Positions 24,601 through 36,600 of a stretch of DNA of 64,000 nt are shown here, piece by piece. Under the pieces are notes generated by a model. It was not told the DNA's origin. It did not search any database and was given only the letters and a program-made list of their open reading frames with translations. The stretch is from Crotophaga sulcirostris (taxonomy: Eukaryota; Chordata; Aves; Cuculiformes; Crotophagidae), in assembly GCA_013397455.1 (NCBI GenBank), contig VYZB01000297.1, positions 114,280 to 178,279 of the forward strand. Direction: 5' to 3'. Both the position numbers and the translations under genes were made by a program. The stretch's first letter is position 1. The number at the start of each line of letters is the position of its first letter.

Positions 24601-27600
24601 TAGTACACCAGGACTTAGTAGCTCAGTCACCGTGCCTGCATAATCCTTGGCTTTTCTATGGTAATATTAACTGATCATGCCCATGCAGAAGGTGTGCAAC
24701 CAGCCTGACTGAAAGGGTGATTGACCATTGGAATGCGCTGCCCAAGGAGGTGGTGGAGTCGCCAACCCTGGAGGTGTTTAAGAGGAGATTGGATGAGGCA
24801 CTCAGTGCCATGGTTTAGATGATGGGTTGGTGTTGGTGTTGGGTTATAGGTTGGACTCGATGATCTCAAAGGTCCTTTCCAACCTTGTAATACTGTGATG
24901 CTGTGATACTCTTAGGTTTTATTCTATCATTGTTAGCAGCTTCTCAAGACTATCCATTTTTTCTTTTTTCACTTTCCTATTTTGCTGGTTTATTATTGAC
25001 CTTGCAGTTCTTGTAGTACTTTTGATCTTCTTAGATTTAGCATTTCTCAGTGAGCACTTCAGAAGTTATTTACTCAAGTCAGTATCCGTGTATATTCTAT
25101 TTCTTCCATCTAAAGAATCTGCATTATTAGTAGTAGAAAAGATCAGCTTAGAATGGTGAAAGCTTTGATATACTTTTGTTGCATTGTAACCCATTTTTAT
25201 TTTATCTCCGTCCTTTCTGACTTTAATTCAAGATGAAACAAGAATGGCAAAGTTATACCGGGGGTATACATTTTCTTGTAAACTTTGGGTGATTCTTCAT
25301 TTTTAAATTTGAGTTTAATTGAAAATAGCTAAAGTTTTTTTACACAAACAGCTTTTCATTTAAGGAATTGCACCATCTTAAGAGTAATAAAGTTTTTTCT
25401 TTCTCCAGCAGAGGAAGACAGTGTTTTTGATGAATCTGATATTCATGATACACCAACTGGACCTTGCAATAAAGAATCTCAAACTTTCTTTGCAAGACTG
25501 AAAAGAATTGGCGGCAGCAAAATGGTGAAATATCAACCAGTTGAAATGAATGCTCAGAGAAGTATGAATTATTTTGTTGCTGTAAACTCATGCGGAAATA
25601 CAATTTCCTACTCTTAGTATACCACCTTTCTTTGTAGAGTTTGTTGCACTGCTTAATTTGCACACAATTACTCTGTCTGACTTTTGAGAGCAGGTACTCA
25701 TTTCCTTGAATGAGTTCTCATACCGGAGCCTCAAAGTAGGCACTCCAAAACAAAAGTATACAAAATGTAAAAATGTTTAAGAGGATTTGTTGCAATTTTC
25801 TTCTGCAATTGGGACAAAGATTTTTAGTCATTTTTTTTTCCGCAGAAATTGACTTTTTTTATGAAGTGAGACTCTGGGCTAAGCAAATTTGTTGGTGCTG
25901 CTGAAATATTATGGATTTCCATTGGTAAAAACGGTCATTTGGGGGTTTCAAAAAATAGGAAGGCCTTTGTTTTCAAATTTGGGTTTCTGAAATGAAAACC
26001 TTAAAAAAAAAAATGAAGAGATGTACATCACCACCTGCCTGCCTTTTTTTCTTTCAGATGTTTGCCTGGGGAGGGAATGATTCTGACTAGAGCAAACATC
26101 TACTTTAACTATTCTCACTGCTTTTTTTTTGCATGGTGATACATGTGTGGAGCGTTTTGAAAAATGGGGAATAACAATGATCAGTGAAATTCTGTTTTAT
26201 GTGAAAATGTGTCTTTCATAATAATAACAGTGATAACCTTTTTAAAATGCTTTCAATGAATATATTCACATAGTAAAATGCCAATGCATTGGTAGTACCA
26301 GCAAATATAACTGTGCTTACCTTATTCCTCTATAGGGGAGCTGTGACTGTGTGGTGTGATAGTTGCTAGACTCTGCTGGGGTCTAGGACCAGTGGGAGAA
26401 AAAATCTCTCAACACCTGCCTGATCTCAGGCTTGTGTTGCCACATCCTCACTGCTATTCCTACCTTTGCTTCTTGAATTAGAAAGCATCCATTTTAAGCC
26501 CACTTTGCTACAGCACGTTTAGATGTGCTCTAATAGACACTGATGTCCTAATTATATCCACAATGCTGTAGTCCCGAATTATTTTGAAACCTCTTTACAG
26601 TGGTCTGTGTAGCTCATTTCTTCTTCCATCTCTCAAGGCTGATGTAGCCATCCCAAGTGTCTGTAGAAATGACTTGCCTGTGCTGTCTCCTATTCCATGC
26701 ATAAAGTTAAGCAGTCTATCTTCAGGGTATATCTGTCCAGTATGAGTATAATCTGGAAATAATTTAGATAAATCCTATTATCCAAATAGTCGGATTTTTT
26801 TTGTTGTTGTTCGCAGTAAAAATCTGTGATGTGGCTCTAAGATCAACCCAAAATTTAGACTGTTTTGACTAATACTGTGTTTGTATTTGAAATGCCAGTC
26901 ATGTGTTGAATTGTGAGATAAAGGCATCTGCCAGAAGTCTCAACTGAGGTCGTATTAGCTCTTTCTGTTTTAATCAGGTGAAATAGAGCTGGCTGAATAT
27001 AGAGAGACGGGGGCCTTGCAAGACAGTATTCTGCGCTGTGTGAGAGAAGAAAGCATTCAGAAAAAAAAACTGCGGTCTCTAAAACAAAAATCTCTTGATA
27101 TAGGAAATGCAGACTCCCTGTTGTTTTCATTAGATGAACATCGCAGGAAGTCCTGCATAGACCGGTGTGACTTAGAAAAGCCACCTGTCCCAACTGCTTA
27201 CACCGTGCACAGGCAGAGCGATTATGGACGATCTCGGCAGAATTCTTCTACTAAAGCTGAAAATACAGAAGCACAAGAAAATCTTCCTCATACAGAGAGT
27301 TTCCAGGAAACACGAAGACCTGTCATACCAGAGGTTAGGTTAAACTGCATGGAAACCTATGAAGTGAAAGTTGACTCTCCAGTTAAACCTGCTAGTCCTA
27401 AGGAAGATTTAGATCTGATAGATTTGTCCTCTGACTCGACTTCAGGTCCTGAAAAGCATTCGGTACTCTCCACTTCAGACAGTGACTCCTTGGTCTTTGA
27501 ACCACTTCCTCCTCTTAGAATAGTGGAGAGCGATGAAGAAGAAGAAACAACAAACCAGCTGAATGATGAGGTCTCTGGCAAGACTGCCGCTTCATCTCCC

Positions 27601-30600
27601 TCAACTCCTATCAATGTCTCTGCACTCAGTCTCAGCACAACTCCTCTGGTCCAGTTCAGCATTGAAGATTGCTCCAAAGACTTTAGTTCTAAGGATACAA
27701 GCAACAGTGCTTCAGCAGGAATGGAGGAGATCCTCTCCACTTCACCAAAAGATCAAAAGGACTCTTCGGAGTTAGTTAAGCCAGAAGAAGTTCAGGATGT
27801 GTCCTGTGGGAATCCACTAACACTGAAACAGAAAAGGGACCTGCTGCAGAAGTCGTTTGCCCTTCCAGAAATGTCTCTTGATGATAACTCCGAGCTCAAT
27901 GTGGAGGAAATTAGACCTACTGGAGCAATTCCAAGCCCAAATGTAAAGACAGTCCTTATTAAAGTTCCCGAAGATTCTGAAAACCAAACAGAAAGTGATA
28001 AACCTGATACAAACACAGAGTCTGACAATGAGCAAAACGCAGAGCAGAAACAAGAAGAGGAGACTGAAGAATCAGAATTTAAGATTCAGATTGTTCCTCG
28101 CCAGAGGAAGCAGAGGAAGATTGCTGTGAGTGCTATTCAGAGAGAATACCTGGACATTTCCTTTAACATCCTTGACAAGCTGGGAGAGCAGAAGGAGGCA
28201 GGTGAGCTCAATCATTGACCCAATCAGAAAGGCTTATTACTAAGTTAGTAACACAACAATGTGGGGAGAGGTGTATATATGTATAGGGAACATTGTGTAT
28301 ATGCAGCATCTGAGCTAGCTGAATGCTTTCAGGTGTTTGTTTCTCTCAAGGAACGTACCAACCATACAGGTATCGTGCATGTGTGAGGGCCCATTTGAAA
28401 AGGAGCTCTGTGACAAAAATATTGGTTCTGATGTCCAAGTTAAGGAGTGGCCTCTTTATACAGGGAGTCAGAAATAATTATCGTACTTCTGTGCCTTTTA
28501 TCCTGCTAATCTAGTCCATACCACAGTGTTTCTTCTGTATGTAGTGATTTTTTGCCTTTTATTTCTTCAGAAAGCATAAGGCAGTGGAAAGCAGAGTGGA
28601 TCACGAAGTGAAAAACTGAGCAGGCTGTAGACTTCAGATCTAAGAGCACTTGGAATTAACCACAGTCTGTTTTTAGGATCAGACATACACGTGTATTCTG
28701 GTTTTATACACTACAACCTTTTTGTAGCCTTCTTTGCATTGGACGTCCTCAAAGTTTACAGGCTTATGTTTAAGATTTAAAGTTCAAGCATGGGGATAGC
28801 CGTACAGTATTTCTGTGCGAGACAGGCTTTTAAAAGATGCTAAGCTGCCACTTGAACTAGCTTTACATCAGTAGTACCTCTCTTATTTCCATGTTGGTGG
28901 TTCTGATAGTCACTTGGTGAGTGGGATCAAAATCAAATTCTATGTGCATTTTCTAGTTCTGAACTTTAAAGAGAGCATAGGTAGAAATCTCCTTTAAAAA
29001 AGTGATTTTAAGCAGTGATCACTGTGCCTCTATAAAAATTCTTATGACACACATGCTGAATCCTTTTAAAACTGCTGGGAATGCCAGATGGTGAATGGAT
29101 GACTGAAAAGATGTGAAAAAGGCATCCAGGGAGGATGGGGATAGAAAATATTTATTGATTCTAAATATTGAGAGTTTAAGCACAATTTTCGTATGCAGAT
29201 CCTTCTGCCAAGGGACTTTCAACACTGGAAATGCCAAGAGAGTCATCATCTGCACCAACCCTTGAAGCAGGTGTCCCGGAGACAAGTAGTCACTCTTCCA
29301 TAACAAGTAGGTTTACCTCTGGTTAGAGGATTAAATCTAAGTTGCTATATTTGTGCGTCAGATGCATATGGTAAATGCCTTCCCCTGAGTTTCATTGATT
29401 CTTGGAAGTACAGCTGTGTTGGATATCATCAGATCTGTTAAATCTCTGATGGTCAGCAGGATTTTAGCAGTTAATGGCTGCAAGATTTTCTGTTGTGTTA
29501 TGGCAAATTTGCCAAACATGGTTTTCCTTAATTTGAGTAAGCAGCAACTAAAAGCAATATTTCACTATAGCTGAATGTTTATTTTCCAGTGAGAGAAAGC
29601 ATTGTCGGCTGTCAGTGCACAGAAGCAGAGGATAAGTGCTCCAAAGGGCTGTTGTTATGGTCTTCAGTACACTTCTTGTTGTACCTTAGGAAAAAAATCT
29701 CTTGCTATTTTTGTAAAATGCCTTGAAATGCCATTTCCTCAGCTGCTCACTGAAATCTGGTAACTATCTGAGAGTCCCATACTCATTTCAATGGAAACCA
29801 AATTGCATTGGTTTAAGCAGACATTGACACCTGGCATAACAGAGCAGATGTAGGTAACATTGGAAGGTGGAGGCATCTTAGAACACTAACAAAATCCAGA
29901 ATGGTGTGTCCAGGTGGTGTTAAGTAACATATTCAAAGCTTGGTGGGGCAGGACTCGACTAGTAGAAAACGAAGGGGAAATGACGACCTGCTGCTAGATC
30001 AGCTCAACTGTCTTACTGAACTGCAATTTCAGATTGCTGTAGAAAAGTTAAATTTAAATTTCTGAAATTCAGCATCTGCTGATTTGATTGGAAGGGATGT
30101 CTGGCCTAGTAAAGGAAAATGTTATTTTAGACGTGCTAGATGAGTACTGCAAATTAGCGGTTTCTTTTCCAATTTTATCAAAACTGTGTTGTCATGTGCA
30201 TCTTGTAGTCAGAGTACTTCTGTTGGCCACCTAATGATAAGGCTGTCACTTACTAAAGTAGCTGAAGAGGTGCCAGTTAAGACCTATCTCAATCTGGTTT
30301 CACTGTGGGCTAGGTGTTCCTGTAAACTCCAATACAGGAAATCGGGAATGGTATCTAGATAATATTGAGTCTATGTTCCTTTGTAAATGTTCCTTTCCAC
30401 TTTCTCTTTGCCTCAGTTTCCAACTGCAAAAAGGGACAAATACTTCCACGTGTCTCCTGTCCATTTAGACTGAAATATTTTTGACCTTCTACTACATGTC
30501 TTTACAGTGCTTTGCATAATAAGCTCTGATCAGGACTGTGAGCACAAGGCACTTGTGTTAAACAAAAAGGAAACATTATTTGTACAGCCAGTGCCTGACT

Positions 30601-33600
30601 GCAAAAATCATGCATCATGAACTGTGATAGCAAATTTTGCCTTTGGACTTCTCATTTTGAGTAGAGAATTCCACAACGATGGAGGGATGATTGACTGGAT
30701 CACTAGCTAACATATGAAAAGACTCAGCAGCTACTGTATGAAGGCTACTGATCTTTTCATGATTGTTAGGTTTCTTGTAGAAAATCTGATAAAAGAAAAC
30801 TTGACTCCCACACCACTAGTCAGTCACAGGCATGAAGATCATGTGCTGGTCCACAGCAACCCGTTCAAAGACTGGCAACTCTCTGGGCTTTTTGTTTCTA
30901 AGATTTTTTTTCTTAACTTATCAATATTTGAAATCATGGCTGTCCTTGGGAAATCAGGTAAATAACACTGGAAATCCAAACCTGCTCAACAATAGCCCAG
31001 TTATGGGAAACATGCATGAAATTTTTTTAATTACAATCACAAAAGCTGTTAAGAAAGTTCAAAGAGATAATTTTCTATATTTTCAGTCATCTGCACTCCA
31101 AGCAGTCTTGTCAGTTCTAACATTAATTGCTGTTCTTTCATCAGGAAATTCTATGCTTGATGAAGTGATAATGCAGCTATTTAAAATCCTCGTCCTGAAA
31201 ATGATGGAAATTCTATTTTTCTCCTAATTTACTGTGAAAGGCAGCTGCAATATAACTTTTAAAAGTGAAACATTGACTCTTGGTCTGGTTCAGTTCCAGA
31301 AGTTCAGTTTTCCAAGGACTTCTTTGCAGCAATGCTGGAGAGGTTTGTACTTGGACCAGAAATAGAGTTTAAATGCACACTTTCAGTATTTATCTCATGC
31401 TGGCTTGTAAGATCAGGAAGAAAGAGTAGTTTTACATGTTACCTGAGCCCCTGAAATCCTTTTGCATTTCTGACTTGCAGCTCAGTTCAGACAAATGAAA
31501 AGAGGCTCTTTGGGAGCTCTGACAATGAACCAGCTAATGAAGAGGCAGCTGGAACACCAGTCTAGTGCTCCCCACAATATCAGCACTTGGGATACTGGTG
31601 AGCTGCATTTATTGTTCTTTGTTTCTGTTTCCTAAACCAATAACCTTCTGTATCAATCCATTAAGAAAAAGTGAGTATTTCTATTCTACCATTGCACATA
31701 AGTGATCAGTCTCGAGTCTAAAGTGAAACTTTATAGTGAGTACCAGATTCTTACCCGGTATGAGTTGGAATACTTACGTATTTGGAAGATAGTCCCTCTG
31801 CTACAGTGGTGTCCCCACGGTTTTGCATTTTACTTGTGTCATTGAATGAAATGGAAGAATCGCTGTTGATTTCATTAGGTGTAGAATTTCATCCCTGGTG
31901 CATGGAATCATTTATTTGCATGTGTGTTTACAATGGTGTTGGTACACCAAGGAGTTGTGCCTTATACCAGCCAGTTTTATTTCTCTTTAGAGAAGTTTCT
32001 GCCAGTTCATGCTGAATGCCTGAAGATTCTGTTCACTCACTGACCTGTTTTTTCTTCCTTTAAGATGAAGACAAGGCAATGAAAACTGAATTAAGCACAT
32101 AATTTTGTCATTGCTCAAGTGTTTGATTTTTTTCTTCTATACAAGATTTTCTCTTATGACTAAATTCATAGCCGATGTCACTAAACAATGAATTCGTTCT
32201 GGTTTGTCATAAATGCTTGATATTTTATTGCCTGTCTTGATGTTAGTGGAATTACAGAATTGTACTTCTTAGGAGTTTATCAGCAGATGCAGATGCAACC
32301 AGAGAAGGGAATGCTTATTAAAACATTACATGGAACTTAGCATGTTGAATGAATGTCTCACCACCAGTTCTGGACAGAAGAGTTAAAATTTTTGCTTAAT
32401 TCAGTCTTCAGTGTCAATTTCCATCAAACTAAATCTTGTAGCTGAAGAATTCATGATTATCCTTTCTTCTCCAGTCTGCTGAGTAGCATGCTCAGCATGA
32501 CTTCCTTAAATCATAAAGGTGAAAATTTGTTCATGATGAAATATGTTGTTGGTTTTTTTTTTCGTCCTGCAAGCAGGTAAGTTTATTTATTGAGAAGTAT
32601 GAGGTAGTATCACTTAGTTTCTCAGGCAGGGGTTTAGAGATGAAAAAGTCATTACTTTCATCCTACAAGAAGTAGTTAGCAAGTCAGTACTCAAGCCACT
32701 TCGGAGCTCTGTCTTGTTAACCTTGTTCCACGTCCATCAGTTATCTTCACAACATCTATGACTTTTCCCTTCAGCGTTCATTCCAGCTAAAGGTCTCCAA
32801 TCAAAGTAAAATGGTATTTTGGAAAAACTTTGCATCTCTTAGTCTCTCTTTCAACCATTAGCTTCAAAGTAAAATTATTATTTGGGCAGAAAACTTTTTC
32901 TTTTTTTAGGATAATCGCTCAGTGTCATTTCAATGTCACACCACAATTTTAAGATTTATTGTACTCTTATCCCACATAAGTATATGATGTGTACTTGGTT
33001 CACACATGATTATTTTTTTCCTTTTACATTGGTGGGTGTCGTGTCTCTTTCATTTCTTATTTCAAACCACTCTTTTCCCAAGCTCTTGCTATCTGTAATA
33101 TAAAATAATTTTGTCTAGCACAAACTGTACCTGATTTCAAATCTCTTGGTATTTCTAAACACTCTTTCTCTTATTGTGACTCATATATTCTTGTTGCATC
33201 TTTACAGCTAGCACTTCCTTTCTTGTTTAATGACACTTCCTAAAATGCCTTCTTTGGTATTAGGTTATCTGTGTCTTTCTTCCTTTGTGGACTTCTTTCA
33301 TGTGTCTCTCCCCCATCCCCTCTTCATGTTTAAAAAATTAATTCTCTTATTTGTTTTTTCAATGCCTGTTGTATTTATCTTTCTCTTGTTTTAACTGAGT
33401 AAGACTTGTGGTGCTGGTGGCAGGTGCTGGATTCATAGTTCTGGAGACTGAAGTTGTGTATTTATTCACAGAGCAGATACAGCATGGAAAGCGGCTCTGC
33501 AATGTCCCTGTTTGCCTAAACCCTGACTTGGAGGGACCACCACTGAGAATCAGAGGTTAGTTCAGTGTCCATTTGACCTGATAGCTCTGCTAAGACTGCC

Positions 33601-36600
33601 AGGAAGGTTTTTTGGTTAGTACCAAGTTTATGGTCCATTCAACTGTATTAAAGCCCCCAACTGTCCTGCACAATGTAGGTTATTGAAAAATTATTAGTCA
33701 AGATGGGGACAACTGATAATTACTGGCTTACTGCTAGCACTTGTTTTGACTGTCAGTCTGGAAATAAAAGACTGTATGTAGAGTGTGGTTGAATCTAATT
33801 TTTTTATGAACTCTCTTTCCCCGCAGCTGAAACACATCCAGACTTTCTTACAGCCCTGTAACCTACCTCTTTACCCAAATCATGTTTTTTTCATACGCAA
33901 CGAAATCTCAGGAGACAATTATGAAGTACTGAACTCTGTGTGTAAAAGAAATATTTCCTTCTGTGTTTAGTAAAATGACTGTTTAACTTCTATCTTACTC
34001 TTGTGAAACAAGCCCTCATCACTCCACATGTTTAGAGTTCAGTAACTTTTTTTGTGAGAGATCTGATATTAAATTTGCTTTACCTATAGTAAATGGGATA
34101 ATCTCATCAGAAGTTCCATCTGAACCTAGGTTAGTTGTAGAAGCTTCCTCTTGTTTCCATAGAAAAATATTATCAGAACAGTTAACATCAAATCTGAATT
34201 TGCAGATTGAACCAACCTTTTTTTTTAATTATCTTTCCCCCTAATTGTCTTAAGGTGCCACAAAATCTAGCTTGCTGTCAGCACCCAGTATAGTTAGTAT
34301 GTTTGTACCTGCACCAGAAGAATTTGCTGATGACCAACCCACTGTGATGACTGACAAGTAAGTTCTTTTTTCTGTTTCTTTCAAAGAATTAGTTGAACTT
34401 CAAATAGGTCAAGTGAAGTATACATATACTTCATGGAAATATAAAGCTCATGCTGTCATTTATCTCTATGCTAAATTTTTAATTTTTTTTTTTTTTTACC
34501 CCAAGGAAAATATTTTCTAAATACTGCCAGTAAGATGTGCTTTTAATTGATTAGGACCTTTATGAGTTTGCACAGGTGAAATGATGACTCAGGCTATTGC
34601 ATGTGTACGGAGGGCAGGGAAAGCACTTTCCATCCTATTTTAAATCAAGGCTTCCTTGTGATTCATCAGAAACCACTTTTGCCTCAAAAATGAAAAAGCT
34701 CTTTTTTAAAAAATTCCTTTGGGTTTCTGTTGAAATAGATTACATGTGGTAACACATCGAAAATTGCCAACGTAGTATTTTTAATGCTCATACTCATCCC
34801 AAAAGCTTTTGCAAGCTTCTGATTGGTTAGTTAAAATGCCTCTAGAGGAAGTGTTAAATGGAAGTGTCCTTATTTAATGGAGAAATAAAGCAGTCATCAG
34901 GGAGTTATGCATTGATTTGGTCTAAAACTGGGCAGAGAAACTGCTTCTGCCCTCAGTCCAGTAGAGAGACATGCCAGGATGCTCACTGGAGAAAGACAGG
35001 GTCGTTGTTCACGCTCTGAGTGGAAGTGGACATTATTGTGTGACAAAGAGAAGCATCCCAGAAGTTAGGCTTATCTTTGGCACTTCCTTTGACCGAAACT
35101 TTAGCAGCACCTATTAACATATAGACCAGCTGATCTTGACTTGCCTGACTTTGTTGGCATATTTTCTTTCTGTTCAGTAACAAAGGCAAGAAAATTGCCT
35201 GTACAATTCCATTAAGTTAAAATATCACAATCTGTTGGAGTCATTAGCAACTGATTGATCACATTAAGCAAGCCTTCCTTCTGGGCTGAGATAAGCCAAA
35301 TTCCCACATTGGTTTGCCTTTTTTGTACAGTGTGAAAACCTGTCTCATCTCTCCTAAGTCTGACAACCCCTTTATAATTAGACATTACGGAGCCCTTTCA
35401 GAACTTCAGCAGTTGTCTTTGGGCATTTCAGGAAGGATAAGTGACTCAGCAGCAATTCTGCCCTGGGAAAGGAGACTTCTCTGAAATCTGAGGTTCTGAG
35501 AGGTCTTTTAATTTCTTTAATTAATTTAATTTCTTTCTGAAGCTGTAACTGCTGTGGGAACCAATCGGATCATTGTTTCCTAATTGTATAACTTGTTATT
35601 CATAAGTCATGACTGACAGGAAAGACAATGTGAAATTGTTCCATCTCTTTAATATCATCTGTGAGTGCCGTTGTTTGTGTCCGTGCTGCTAAGTAGAAGA
35701 GTGCCAGGGACTTGAACCCTTGCCTGAGCCCAAGTCCCACGAACTGGCTGGTCCTCACTGCTGCAGATTTCTCTTGAGTAGAACAACTGAAGTAGTCTGA
35801 TATAGGGTGAGAGAATTAGTGAACAAATACCAGTGAAGTACCCAGAAGAAGGCCTGCCCTGTGGCCCTCTTTCATTTGTCAGTGAAGAAACAATCAGTGC
35901 AGCTGGTGAGAAGCTTTATTAATGTTTGAAAACCATAGGCTGTTATTAAATATGGATAGATCAAAATTATATTATTTTCTAAATNNNNNNNNNNNNNNNN
36001 NNTTTTGAATAGAATGTACTAAGTAATAATACTTTAAGAAGACGTAATTATGCACAAATGTATATATAGTAATACTTTGTTTTACATTTGTTAATGTCAG
36101 TTTTTAAAACTGTTCTTTGCAGGTGCCATGACTGTGGGGCTATTCTTGAAGAATATGATGAAGAAACACTAGGCCTGGCCATAGTTGTACTCTCAACCTT
36201 CATTCACCTTAGTCCAGACTTGGCTGCTCCTCTGCTTTTGGACATCATGCAATCTGTAGGAAGGTAAATTCAGGACTTTCCTCTCTCCCATATGACTGGA
36301 AGAATTTTGTGCTTGGAATTGAGTTTACATATATGTCACTATATGAAGTTAGATATTTTAGAACTCTTAAGTGAATAACATCTAGTTCTGTCTACTTCTT
36401 TGCTAGTTGTAATTTTAGCAATTCCTTATGTAACTTCTTCCACTGTCACTTCAATGTTGGGCGGCTCCTTTGATGTCCTCTCCTATTACCCTGGAAAGGG
36501 AGGATCCAGCTCAGGCATCTCCACCGTTTGTCCCACTGAAAGCTTTGTAAGACTTTGTAAGAGCTTGTAGGTGCTTAGTGTTTCTGAAAGTACACCAGTT

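Noticed and set aside
27357..27740. 127-codon minus-strand open frame
   Set aside because: Shadow of the Ser/Asp-rich exon 26.
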